Below, piece after piece: positions 17,575-27,445 of a stretch of DNA of 64,000 nt. The notes beneath the pieces were generated by a model, which worked only from the letters and a program-made list of their open reading frames with translations, did not search any database and had not been told where the DNA came from. The DNA comes from Pseudomonas peradeniyensis (GTDB taxonomy: Bacteria; Pseudomonadota; Gammaproteobacteria; Pseudomonadales; Pseudomonadaceae): assembly GCF_014268935.2 (NCBI RefSeq), contig NZ_JABWRJ020000005.1, forward strand, positions 124,001 through 188,000, read 5' to 3'. A program made the translations under genes and the position numbers. How positions within the stretch are numbered: the stretch's first letter is position 1; every line of letters begins with the position of its first letter.

Positions 17575-18768
17575 TCAGCGACAGACGTCGGCGATGGCCG
17601 CCGCCAGTTGCTCCAGGCGTCGTGCATCCGCCCCGGCGATGTTTGCCCGGCCGGTACCGACCATGTACACACTGTGCCGTTCACGCAGCAGGCGCACTTG
17701 CTCGGGGTTCAGACCGGTGTAGGAGAACATCCCGCGTTGCACGGCGATGTGCGCGAAACGCTCGGCCAGGCCATGGGGCGCCAGCGCCTGCACCAGGCCC
17801 TGGCGAAGCTCGGCGATGCGCTGGCGCATGGCGTTCACTTCCTCGACCCACAGCGCCTTGAGTGCCGGATCACCGAGGATCTCGGCGACCACCGCGGCAC
17901 CATGGTCCGGTGGCGTCGACCACAGGTTGCGCGCAATGAACGCCAGCTGGCTGCGCACATCCAGCAGTTTCTCGGCATCGTGGCTGCACACCAGCAGGGC
18001 GCCGGTGCGATCGCGGTACAGGCCGAAGTTCTTCGAGCAGGAGCTGGTGACCAGCAGTTCCGGCAGTTCGGCGGCAAACAGGCGCACCGCCCAGGCGTCT
18101 TCCTTCAGGCCGTCACCGAAGCCCTGGTAGGCGAAGTCGATCAGCGGCAGCAGGTTGCGACGCTTGACGATGTCGAGCACCGCGCGCCAGTCGTCCTGGC
18201 CCAGGTCGAAACCGGTCGGGTTGTGGCAGCAGGCGTGCAGCAGCACCACGTCGCCTTCCGGCGCCTGTTCCAGCGCGGCGAGCATGCCGTCGACGTTCAG
18301 GCGGTTGTCCTTGCCCACGTAGGGGTAGTGGGACACCTTGAGCCCGGCGCCGGCGAAGATCGTCTCGTGGATCGGCCAGGTCGGGTCGCTCAGCCAGATG
18401 CCACGCCCCGGCAGGCAATGGGCGATGAACTCCGCCGCCAGGCGCAGGGCGCCGGTGCCGCCCGGGGTCTGGGTGGCGCCGGCGCGCTGGCTGGCCAGCA
18501 GCGGCGAGCCGTTGCCCAGCACCAGCTCGCTGACCAGCCGTCCGAACGCCGCGTCACCATGGCCACCGATGTAGCTTTTGGTGGCCTGGCATTCGACCAG
18601 GCGCTGCTCGGCCTGCTTGACCGCCGCGGGAATCGGCGTCAGGCCCTGGGCGTCCTTGAACACGCCGACACCCAGGTCGAACTTGGCCGGGTTGGCGTCG
18701 CGGGCGTAGGCCTCCATCAGCCCCAGGATCGGGTCGCCAGGGACCCGTCCGATGGCCGCGAAGTGCAT
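17575..18768 (-). CDS. phhC: Aromatic amino acid aminotransferase PhhC
   Basis: The 397-residue class I aminotransferase has GGTGALRLAAEF for phosphate binding, DPTWPIHETIF, HACCHNPTGFD, DFAYQGFGDG and the PLP lysine in SSCSKNFGLYRDR. Family members of this length (TyrB/AspC type) transaminate Tyr and Phe to the keto acids. The ATG overlaps the phhB stop codon by one base (TGATG), so the start is certain. It is the third gene of phhA-phhB-phhC and supplies 4-hydroxyphenylpyruvate for the homogentisate route, whose genes are not here. Confidence 0.9.
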   Translation of the reverse strand: MHFAAIGRVPGDPILGLMEAYARDANPAKFDLGVGVFKDAQGLTPIPAAVKQAEQRLVECQATKSYIGGHGDAAFGRLVSELVLGNGSPLLASQRAGATQTPGGTGALRLAAEFIAHCLPGRGIWLSDPTWPIHETIFAGAGLKVSHYPYVGKDNRLNVDGMLAALEQAPEGDVVLLHACCHNPTGFDLGQDDWRAVLDIVKRRNLLPLIDFAYQGFGDGLKEDAWAVRLFAAELPELLVTSSCSKNFGLYRDRTGALLVCSHDAEKLLDVRSQLAFIARNLWSTPPDHGAAVVAEILGDPALKALWVEEVNAMRQRIAELRQGLVQALAPHGLAERFAHIAVQRGMFSYTGLNPEQVRLLRERHSVYMVGTGRANIAGADARRLEQLAAAIADVCR

Positions 18769-19124
18769 CACTTGCGCCCTTCGGCGGTCTTGGCGACCTC
18801 GTCGGTGCGCGCGCACATGATGAAGTCGTTGCGGTGCAGGCCCTTGATCGAGTGGCTCCACCAGGTCACGGTGACCTTGCCCCACTCGGTCAGCAGACCC
18901 GGGTGGTGACCTTCGGCTTCGGCGATTTCGCCGATGGCATTGGTGAAGGCCAGGGCGTGCTTGAAGTTCTTGAACAGGAACACGCGCTCGAGCTCCATGT
19001 GGCCGTCGCGGACTTCGATGTTCCAGTCCGGGATCTCGCGGATCAGTACCGCCAGTTCCTCGTCGGTGACTTTCGGCGCATCGGCGCGGCAGGCTTCGCA
19101 GTGGGCTTGGTTCAAGGCATTCAT
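18768..19124 (-). CDS. phhB: Pterin-4a-carbinolamine dehydratase PhhB
   Basis: The 118-residue protein contains EIAEAEGHHPGLLTEWGKVT and SHSIKGLHRNDF, the pterin dehydratase (DCoH) active-site signature with the paired His residues. It dehydrates 4a-hydroxytetrahydropterin, the by-product of PhhA, so the cofactor can be recycled. It lies 38 bases downstream of phhA and is translationally coupled to phhC. Confidence 0.93.
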   Translation of the reverse strand: MNALNQAHCEACRADAPKVTDEELAVLIREIPDWNIEVRDGHMELERVFLFKNFKHALAFTNAIGEIAEAEGHHPGLLTEWGKVTVTWWSHSIKGLHRNDFIMCARTDEVAKTAEGRK

Positions 19125-19162
19125 GGGTGTTTTCCGGTTTGAGTTGTTATCGACAGGGGCGC

Positions 19163-19951
19163 TCAGGCGGCGACCTTGGGTGGAAACTTCGGTGCGTGCA
19201 GGCCCAGCTGCATGGCCTGGTGGACCATGGCCATGATGTCTTCGTGGGCCAGGTCGAACAGGCGCTTCATGTTCGGCAGGACGAAGTACAGGGGCTGCAG
19301 GATATCGATGCGGTACGGCGTGCGCATGGCCTCGATCGGGTCGAAGGCCTGGTGCTCCGGCTCGCCGGACAGACTGTAGACGGTCTCTTTCGGCGAAGAG
19401 AGAATGCCGCCGCCGTAGATCTTGCGACCCTGCGCGGTCTCCATCAGGCCGAACTCGATGGTCATCCAGTACAGGCGCGCCAGGTACACACGCTGTTCCT
19501 TGGTCGCTGCCAGGCCCAGCTTGCCGTAGGTGTGGGTGAATTCGGCGAAGAAGGGGTTGGTCAGCAGCGGGCAGTGGCCGAAAATCTCGTGGAAGATGTC
19601 AGGCTCCTGCAGGTAGTCCAGCTCTTCCGGGGTGCGGATGAAGGTGGCGACCGGGAAGCGCTTGCTGGCCAGCAGCTCGAAGAAGGTCTGGAAGGGGATC
19701 AGCGCCGGCACGCGGGCGACCTGCCAGCCGGTGGTGGCGCCCAGCACCTTGTTGATTTCGCCGAGCTGGGGGATGCGGTCATGGGGCAGCTTGAGCTGCT
19801 CGATGCCGTCCAGGTATTCCTGGCATGCCCGGCCTTCGATCACTTTCAGTTGGCGAGTGATCAGGGTGTTCCACACCGCATGCTCTTGCTGCGGGTAGTC
19901 GATAAAACCATGCGCATCGGGCTCGCGTGCCACGTATTGCGTCTGTTTCAT
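19163..19951 (-). CDS. phhA: Phenylalanine 4-monooxygenase PhhA
   Basis: This 262-residue iron- and pterin-dependent hydroxylase converts Phe to Tyr. The iron ligands are visible: His121 and His126 in FHEIFGHCPLL and Glu166 in LYWMTIEFG. It has only the catalytic domain, as usual for bacterial enzymes, with no N-terminal ACT domain. The ribosome site CCAGGAGAG is strong. It heads the phhABC operon, divergent from phhR; two PhhR-like boxes lie in the intergenic region and a possible Crc site in the leader. Confidence 0.95.
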   Translation of the reverse strand: MKQTQYVAREPDAHGFIDYPQQEHAVWNTLITRQLKVIEGRACQEYLDGIEQLKLPHDRIPQLGEINKVLGATTGWQVARVPALIPFQTFFELLASKRFPVATFIRTPEELDYLQEPDIFHEIFGHCPLLTNPFFAEFTHTYGKLGLAATKEQRVYLARLYWMTIEFGLMETAQGRKIYGGGILSSPKETVYSLSGEPEHQAFDPIEAMRTPYRIDILQPLYFVLPNMKRLFDLAHEDIMAMVHQAMQLGLHAPKFPPKVAA

Positions 19952-19972
19952 GTGGCTCTCCTGGTGAGGGCG

Positions 19973-19980
19973 TTCTTGTT
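19973..19980 (-). promoter_or_regulatory. Candidate Hfq/Crc catabolite motif, phhA leader
   Basis: On the coding strand this reads AACAAGAA, matching AANAANAA. It lies 22-29 bases before the phhA start codon. Confidence 0.5.
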
Positions 19981-20069
19981 ATGTACAGGACATACCTTAG
20001 GAATATCCCTACAAACGCGGCTTTGCACCGGGGTTGAGGCCACTTGTGGCTATCCGCTGGTCCTGAATT

Positions 20070-20087
20070 CGTAACGATAATTTTACA
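20070..20087. promoter_or_regulatory. PhhR/TyrR box, proximal to phhA
   Basis: CGTAAC-GATAAT-TTTACA fits the TGTAAA-N6-TTTACA box at 10 of 12 positions. It is about 120 bases from the phhA start codon. Confidence 0.65.
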
Positions 20088-20142
20088 AAAATGCCCTTGT
20101 GCCGGAAAATCACGGGCATCGAGCTGAGTGGAAGGGCGATTC

Positions 20143-20160
20143 TGTCAGCTTATCTTTACG
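20143..20160. promoter_or_regulatory. Second, weaker PhhR/TyrR box
   Basis: TGTCAG-CTTATC-TTTACG matches the same box less well (8 of 12). It is 73 bases from the first box (centre to centre), close to seven helical turns, and 48 bases from the phhR start, so it could also serve autoregulation. Confidence 0.45.
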
Positions 20161-20207
20161 ACTTTTCCGCGTGCCAAGTAAAAACCTTGGCCGCTTAGAG
20201 AGCTTTC

Positions 20208-21767
20208 ATGCGTATCAAAGTGCACTGCCAGAACCGCATCGGCATCCTGCGCGACATCCTCAACCTGCTGGTGGAGTACGGCATCAACGTGCTGCGCGGC
20301 GAGGTGGGTGGCGATCATGGCAACGCCATCTACCTGCACTGCCCGAACCTGATCAACCTGCAGTTCCAGGCCCTGCGGCCAAAGTTCGAGTCGATCGCCG
20401 GGGTATTCGGGGTCAAGCGCGTCGGCCTGATGCCCAGCGAGCGTCGGCACATGGAGCTCAATGCGCTGCTCGGCGCGCTGGATTTCCCGGTGCTGTCGAT
20501 CGACATGGGCGGCAGCATCGTTGCCGCCAACCGTGGCGCGGCACAGTTGCTCGGGGTGCGGGTGGACGAGGTGCCGGGCATTCCGTTGTCGCGCTATGTC
20601 GAGGACTTCGACCTGCCGGAGCTGATCCGCGCCAACAAGTCGCGGATCAACGGCCTGCGCATCAAGGTCAAGGGCGATGTGTTCCTCGCCGATATCGCGC
20701 CGCTGCAGTCGGAACATGATGACAGCGAGGCCCTGGCGGGCGCGGTGATCACCTTGCATCGTGCCGATCGCATCGGCGAGCGTATCTACAACGTGCGCAA
20801 GCAAGAGCTGCGTGGCTTCGACAGTATCTTCCAGAGCTCGCGGGTGATGGCCGCGGTGGTGCGTGAGGCGCGGCGCATGGCGCCGCTGGATGCGCCGCTG
20901 TTGATCGAGGGCGAGACCGGTACCGGCAAGGAGTTGCTGGCGCGCGCCTGCCACCTGGCCAGCCCCCGTGGCCAGGCGCCGCTGATGGCGCTCAACTGCG
21001 CCGGCCTGCCGGAGTCGATGGCCGAGACCGAGCTGTTCGGCTACGGGCCAGGGGCGTTCGAGGGCGCGCGTGCCGAAGGCAAGCTTGGGCTGCTGGAGCT
21101 TACCGCCGGGGGCACGCTGTTCCTCGATGGCGTCGGGGAGATGAGCCCGCGCTTGCAGGTCAAGCTGCTGCGCTTCCTGCAGGATGGCTGTTTCCGTCGT
21201 GTCGGCAGTGACGAAGAGGTGTACCTGGATGTGCGGGTGATCTGCGCGACCCAGGTCGACCTGTCCGAGCTGTGCGCCCGGGGCGAGTTCCGCCAGGACC
21301 TCTACCATCGCCTCAACGTGCTGTCGCTGCACATTCCGCCGCTGCGCGAATGCATGGATGGCCTGGAGGGGCTGGTGCAGCACTTCCTTGACCAGGCCAG
21401 CCGGCAGATCGGCTGCCCGATGCCGCGCCTGGCGCCGGCGGCGATGGACAAGCTTGCTCAATATCATTGGCCGGGCAACGTGCGCCAGCTGGAGAACGTG
21501 CTGTTCCAGGCGGTGTCGTTGTGCGAGGGCGGGGTGGTGAAGAGCGAACATATCCGCTTGCCGGATTATGGCGCACGCCAACCATTGGGTGAGTTTTCCC
21601 TGGATGGCGATCTTTCGCAAATTGTCGGGCGGTTTGAAAAGGCGGTATTGGAAAGTCTGATGAGCGAGTTTCCAAGTAGCCGGGCGCTGGGGAAAAGATT
21701 GGGGGTTTCCCATACGACCATTGCCAACAAGTTGCGGGATTATTCGTTGAATAAGTCGGGGGAGTGA
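20208..21767 (+). CDS. phhR: Aromatic amino acid regulator PhhR (TyrR family)
   Basis: The 519-residue activator has an N-terminal ACT domain (MRIKVHCQNRIGILRDIL), a PAS domain near residues 80-190, an AAA+ domain with Walker A GETGTGKE (residues 235-242), and a C-terminal helix-turn-helix (SRALGKRLGVSHTTIANKLR). The loop that in sigma-54 activators reads GAFTGA is GAFEGA here (residues 282-287), consistent with TyrR-like activators that do not work through sigma-54. It is divergent from phhA and should activate it in response to Phe or Tyr. Confidence 0.92.
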   Translation: MRIKVHCQNRIGILRDILNLLVEYGINVLRGEVGGDHGNAIYLHCPNLINLQFQALRPKFESIAGVFGVKRVGLMPSERRHMELNALLGALDFPVLSIDMGGSIVAANRGAAQLLGVRVDEVPGIPLSRYVEDFDLPELIRANKSRINGLRIKVKGDVFLADIAPLQSEHDDSEALAGAVITLHRADRIGERIYNVRKQELRGFDSIFQSSRVMAAVVREARRMAPLDAPLLIEGETGTGKELLARACHLASPRGQAPLMALNCAGLPESMAETELFGYGPGAFEGARAEGKLGLLELTAGGTLFLDGVGEMSPRLQVKLLRFLQDGCFRRVGSDEEVYLDVRVICATQVDLSELCARGEFRQDLYHRLNVLSLHIPPLRECMDGLEGLVQHFLDQASRQIGCPMPRLAPAAMDKLAQYHWPGNVRQLENVLFQAVSLCEGGVVKSEHIRLPDYGARQPLGEFSLDGDLSQIVGRFEKAVLESLMSEFPSSRALGKRLGVSHTTIANKLRDYSLNKSGE

Positions 21768-21800
21768 GTGTGGCTAATTACCTTGAAAGTTACACTTGTT

Positions 21801-21977
21801 CCTGTAGGAGCGGCCTTGCGCCGCGAAAGGGCCGCAAAGCGGCCCCGGCGATCTTTGCATGCTGCTGAAAAACCGGGGCTGCTGTGCAGCCCTTTCGCGG
21901 CACAAGGCCGCTCCTACAGGGGACGCGCAAGGCTTGAGGTTGGCGCGGTCGGGGTGGGAGCGGGCTTGCCCCGCGAT
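21801..21977. repeat. REP cluster: one inverted pair plus one single copy
   Basis: A facing pair of the GTAGGAGCGGCCTTGCGCCG type occupies about 21801-21921. A third repeat of the GTGGGAGCGGGCTTGCC type follows at about 21954-21977. The cluster lies between the convergent phhR and DUF2790 genes, and the two REP subfamilies are side by side. Confidence 0.85.
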
Positions 21978-21989
21978 AAACCTATGGCC

Positions 21990-22244
21990 TCAGCCGTTGG
22001 AACAACCGTTCCCCATCACGCGGTATTCGAGAATGTGCTTCTGGCCCTGGGAGTCCTCGTAGGTCATGCGGGCTGGCACCACTTCGCAGACGTTCGGAAC
22101 TTCGCTCATGGAAATGACGCGGGCGATGTCCAGGTGCTGCGAATAACTGTACTGTTCAACCGGAATCTGCTCGACATCTTTTGCTTCGCCGGCCAATGCC
22201 GCGCCGCAAAAACCGCCAAGTACCAATACCAGTAAAGCTTTCAT
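21990..22244 (-). CDS. DUF2790 secreted small protein
   Basis: The 84-residue product has a signal peptide (MKALLVLVLGGFCGAALA) and a mature part of about 65 residues. The mature part contains YSYSQHLDIARVISMSEVP, then CEVVPARMTYEDSQG and LEYRVMGNGC. This is the DUF2790 pattern, a family common in Pseudomonas, often induced by stress or metals but without a defined activity. Two Cys residues in the mature part could form a disulfide. The ATG at 22244 is preferred over the TTG six bases upstream. Confidence 0.75.
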   Translation of the reverse strand: MKALLVLVLGGFCGAALAGEAKDVEQIPVEQYSYSQHLDIARVISMSEVPNVCEVVPARMTYEDSQGQKHILEYRVMGNGCSNG

Positions 22245-22620
22245 TTTCAAGTTACCTGTCTAAGGTCGTGAGGGGGCACGCGGCGCTTATGGCGCCGCGA
22301 GTACAGCAAGTTTCAACTATCGGGATGAGGTACGGATTAACGCTGCCTTCGTGGGGGCTGTTACCAAGTTAATCGCGTTGCCGTTGCTGGCGAGATGAAT
22401 TTTAGGGAGGCGCCCACGGCTGAAACAGAGGGGGTTTTGATAAAGTCTTTTGACAGAATCTGTAACAATCCCCGTCGAAACCCTGTCTTTTTCTCTCGGC
22501 GATGGCTGCATGCCATGTTCTAGAGCGGTCGCGCCTGATCGGTGAGTCGACGGCCCGTCGCGTTACTACCAACGTCGAATGGTCTTGGCCGCTCTGGTAC
22601 AGTTACAAACGGTTCCATAC
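22245..22620. other. Intergenic region between the DUF2790 gene and acs
   Basis: The two genes are divergent, so promoters for both must be here. GCGGCGCTTATGGCGCCGC near 22281 is a perfect small hairpin just upstream of the DUF2790 gene. A TTTTGATAAAGTC patch near 22434 is A+T-rich. I found no convincing -35/-10 pair or RNA gene. Confidence 0.5.
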
Positions 22621-22628
22621 AAAAACAA
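22621..22628 (+). promoter_or_regulatory. Candidate Hfq/Crc catabolite motif, acs leader
   Basis: AAAAACAA matches AANAANAA, 23-30 bases before the acs start codon and just ahead of the GAGGT ribosome site. Confidence 0.6.
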
Positions 22629-22650
22629 CTATTACACCGAGGTAACACAG

Positions 22651-24612
<1,962 letters not shown>

Positions 24613-24647
24613 GTCGAAGCGTCGCGGCAAGTCGGCTCCTGAAGGTC

Positions 24648-24673
24648 GTGGGAGCGGGCTTGCCCCGCGATGA
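24648..24673. repeat. Single REP copy after acs
   Basis: GTGGGAGCGGGCTTGCCCCG followed by CGATGAGG lies just before the acs terminator. Confidence 0.75.
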
Positions 24674-24684
24674 GGCCATCAGTA

Positions 24685-24716
24685 AAAGCCCCGCCCACGC
24701 CCGGCGGGGTTTTTGC
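24685..24716 (+). terminator. Intrinsic terminator of acs
   Basis: CCCCGCC and GGCGGGG pair around a 7-base loop, followed by five T residues. Confidence 0.85.
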
Positions 24717-24995
24717 TTTACTGATACAGACTGTTACTCCGACATTCATCGGTAACCCTGGCTGTCACCGATTTCGCCCAAATGCGGGGCTTGTGGAAAC
24801 ATTCATGTGCCATTTGAGTGCATTGCTGCGAGCATTTTGTGCAGGGTCGCACGCTGCGCTTGCCGGAATACAAGGCTTTGCCAATAATGGGCCCGCTTAT
24901 TGCTTTGGGTATAGGTTATTTCTCTTTTGCTCTTGCATATCTCGCAGGAGCTGTCAATATCGCCCGCCGCGGTTCCTGGCGCTTCTGTAATTAGT
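24717..24995. other. Upstream part of the aotJ promoter region
   Basis: About 280 bases, noticeably A+T-richer than the flanking genes near 24890-24960. I see no gene or hairpin. Short frames here lack family features and ribosome sites. Confidence 0.5.
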
Positions 24996-25042
24996 TGTCG
25001 CTTTGAAGAAATATCGACCACCGGGCTGTCGCTAGAATGCCA
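24996..25042 (+). promoter_or_regulatory. Candidate ArgR half-sites upstream of aotJ
   Basis: Two direct repeats of the Pseudomonas ArgR half-site TGTCGC-N8-AA are present: TGTCGCTTTGAAGAAA at 24996 (full match) and TGTCGCTAGAATGCCA at 25027 (last dinucleotide CA). They are 31 bases apart, about three helical turns. Confidence 0.6.
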
Positions 25043-25161
25043 CTCACTCGCTCGTGGTCTGCGACCTTGGTCGAAACCTGCGCGGCTCGCGCTGTACCCA
25101 TTCGCATATCGGGCAGCCGTTACAACTGCCTTGTATTGCCCCGTACCGATGGAGTTACCTG

Positions 25162-25947
25162 ATGAAGAAGCTCGCACTGCTTGGCGCCCTGGCGCTTTCC
25201 GTGTTTTCCCTGGTATCGCAGGCCGATGAGAAGCCGTTGAAGATCGGTATCGAGGCCGCCTACCCACCCTTCGCCTTCAAGCAGCCTGATGGCAGCCTCG
25301 CCGGCTTCGACTACGACATCGGCAACGCCCTGTGCGAACAGATGAAAGCCAAGTGCACCTGGGTCGAGCAAGAGTTCGACGGCCTGATTCCGGCGCTGAA
25401 AGTGCGCAAGATCGACGCCATCCTGTCGTCCATGTCGATCACTGATGATCGCAAGAAGTCGGTCGACTTCACCAAGCGCTACTACCTGACCCCGGCGCGC
25501 CTGGTCATGAAGGAAGGCACTGCCGTCAGCGACAGCCTGGCCGAGCTCAAGGGCAAGAAGATCGGCGTGCAGCGCGGCTCGATCCACGATCGCTTCGCCA
25601 AGGAAGTCCTTGCCCCGCAAGGCGCCACCGTCGTGCCTTACGGCACCCAGAACGAAATCTACCTGGACGTCGCCGCCGGTCGCCTTGACGGTACCGTGGC
25701 CGACGCCACCCTGCTCGAGGATGGCTTCCTGAAGACCGACGCCGGCAAGGGCTTCGCCTTCGTAGGCCCGGCCTTCACCGACACCAAGTACTTCGGTGAC
25801 GGCGTCGGCATTGCCGTGCGCAAGGGCGACACCGCCAACGCCGAGCGCATCAACGCCGCCATCGACGCGATCCGTGCCAACGGCAAATACAAAGAGATCG
25901 AGAAGAAGTACTTCAACTTCGACATCTACGGTCCAGACTCGAAGTAA
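25162..25947 (+). CDS. aotJ: Arginine/ornithine periplasmic binding protein AotJ
   Basis: This 261-residue solute-binding protein has a signal peptide (MKKLALLGALALSVFSLVSQA) and the family 3 fold. Characteristic parts are IEAAYPPFAFKQPDGSLAGF, then WVEQEFDGLIPALKVRKIDA and GVQRGSIHDRF. It resembles HisJ/ArgT/AotJ proteins that capture basic amino acids. It is first in aotJQMP-argR. A strong hairpin with a T run follows the stop codon, which should raise its expression over the membrane genes. Confidence 0.9.
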   Translation: MKKLALLGALALSVFSLVSQADEKPLKIGIEAAYPPFAFKQPDGSLAGFDYDIGNALCEQMKAKCTWVEQEFDGLIPALKVRKIDAILSSMSITDDRKKSVDFTKRYYLTPARLVMKEGTAVSDSLAELKGKKIGVQRGSIHDRFAKEVLAPQGATVVPYGTQNEIYLDVAAGRLDGTVADATLLEDGFLKTDAGKGFAFVGPAFTDTKYFGDGVGIAVRKGDTANAERINAAIDAIRANGKYKEIEKKYFNFDIYGPDSK

Positions 25948-25968
25948 GCCATCGAGTTTCACCTGTGC

Positions 25969-26010
25969 AATGGTGCAAACAGCAGAATCTCTGAGGTTTG
26001 CACCATTTTT
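25969..26010 (+). terminator. Intercistronic terminator-like hairpin, aotJ-aotQ
   Basis: AATGGTGCAAAC and GTTTGCACCATT form a perfect 12-bp stem with a 15-base loop, followed by TTT. It lies between the binding protein and permease genes, where partial termination or 3' end protection is common. Confidence 0.75.
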
Positions 26011-26038
26011 CATTCCCAAGCCCTGAGGAATTCGAATC

Positions 26039-26728
26039 ATGTTGAAAGGCTATGGGGCAGTCATCCTCGACGGAGCGTGGCTGACGCTGCAGCTCGCCCT
26101 GTCGTCGATGGCCCTGGCCATCGTCCTCGGCCTGATCGGCGTGGCGCTGCGCTTGTCGCCGGTGCGCTGGCTGGCCTGGCTGGGGGACCTGTACTCCACG
26201 GTGATCCGTGGCATCCCTGACCTGGTCCTGATCCTGCTGATCTTCTACGGCGGCCAGGACATCATCAACCGGGTGGCGCCGCTGCTCGGCTATGACGACT
26301 ACATCGACCTGAACCCGCTGGTCGCCGGCATCGGCACCCTGGGCTTCATTTTCGGTGCCTACCTCTCGGAAACCTTCCGCGGCGCTTTCCTGGGCATTCC
26401 CAAGGGGCAGGCCGAGGCGGGCGCGGCCTATGGCATGAGCGGTGTCCAGGTGTTCTTCCGGATCATGGTGCCGCAGATGATCCGCCTGGCGATCCCGGGC
26501 TTCACCAACAACTGGCTGGTGCTGACCAAGGCGACCGCGCTGATTTCGGTGGTCGGCCTGCAGGACATGATGTTCAAGGCCAAGCAGGCGGCCGACGCCA
26601 CCCGCGAACCCTTCACCTTCTTCCTCGCGGTGGCGGCGTTGTACCTGGTGCTGACCAGTGTCTCGCTGCTGGCGCTGAAGTATCTCGAGAAGCGCTACTC
26701 GGTGGGCGTCAAGGCGGCTGAACTATGA
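26039..26728 (+). CDS. aotQ: Arginine/ornithine ABC permease AotQ
   Basis: The 229-residue inner-membrane subunit has about five helices. It carries the HisMQ signature: LYSTVIRGIPDLVLILLIFY near residues 52-71, and the EAA loop ETFRGAFLGIPKGQAEAGAAYG, which contacts the ATPase. Its stop overlaps the aotM start by four bases, so the two permease subunits are co-translated. Confidence 0.88.
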   Translation: MLKGYGAVILDGAWLTLQLALSSMALAIVLGLIGVALRLSPVRWLAWLGDLYSTVIRGIPDLVLILLIFYGGQDIINRVAPLLGYDDYIDLNPLVAGIGTLGFIFGAYLSETFRGAFLGIPKGQAEAGAAYGMSGVQVFFRIMVPQMIRLAIPGFTNNWLVLTKATALISVVGLQDMMFKAKQAADATREPFTFFLAVAALYLVLTSVSLLALKYLEKRYSVGVKAAEL

Positions 26729-27423
26729 TCTTCGACTACAACGTCATCTGGGAGGCCATGCCGCTTTATCTGGGCGGCCTGCTGACCACCCTCAAGCTGC
26801 TGGCGCTGTCGCTGCTGTTCGGCCTGCTGGCGGCTGTTCCGCTGGGCCTGATGCGCGTCTCCAAGCAGCCGCTGGTGAACATGAGCGCCTGGCTGTACAC
26901 CTACGTGATCCGCGGCACGCCGATGCTGGTGCAGCTGTTCCTGATCTACTACGGGCTGGCCCAGTTCGAGGCGGTGCGCGAGAGCTTCCTGTGGCCGTGG
27001 CTGTCCAGTGCGACCTTCTGCGCCTGCCTGGCTTTCGCCATCAACACCAGTGCCTACACCGCCGAGATCATCGCCGGCAGCCTCAAGGCCACGCCTCACG
27101 GCGAGATCGAGGCGGCCAAGGCCATCGGCATGTCGCGCATGAAGATGTACCGCCGCATCCTCCTGCCATCGGCCTTGCGCCGGGCGCTGCCGCAGTACAG
27201 CAACGAAGTGATCATGATGCTGCAGACCACCAGCCTGGCGTCGATCGTCACCCTGATCGACATCACCGGTGCCGCGCGCACGGTCAATGCCCAGTACTAC
27301 CTGCCTTTCGAGGCCTATATCACGGCGGGCGTGTTCTACCTGTGCCTGACCTTCATCCTCGTGCGCCTGTTCAAGATGGCCGAACGCCGCTGGCTCGGCT
27401 ACCTGGCGCCGCGCAAGCACTGA
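26725..27423 (+). CDS. aotM: Arginine/ornithine ABC permease AotM
   Basis: The second permease subunit, 232 residues, has the related signature TYVIRGTPMLVQLFLIYYGL and EAA loop EIIAGSLKATPHGEIEAAKA followed by IGMSRMKMYRRI. It pairs with AotQ to form the membrane channel. The overlap with aotQ (ATGA) fixes the start. aotO, which I recall between aotQ and aotM in P. aeruginosa, is absent here. Confidence 0.88.
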   Translation: MIFDYNVIWEAMPLYLGGLLTTLKLLALSLLFGLLAAVPLGLMRVSKQPLVNMSAWLYTYVIRGTPMLVQLFLIYYGLAQFEAVRESFLWPWLSSATFCACLAFAINTSAYTAEIIAGSLKATPHGEIEAAKAIGMSRMKMYRRILLPSALRRALPQYSNEVIMMLQTTSLASIVTLIDITGAARTVNAQYYLPFEAYITAGVFYLCLTFILVRLFKMAERRWLGYLAPRKH

Positions 27424-27445
27424 CCGCTCTGTGAGATCCGACAGC

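Noticed and set aside
19981..20069. Sigma-54 promoter for phhA
   Set aside because: TGGC and TGC elements occur on the reverse strand, but the spacing is three bases too long for -24/-12.
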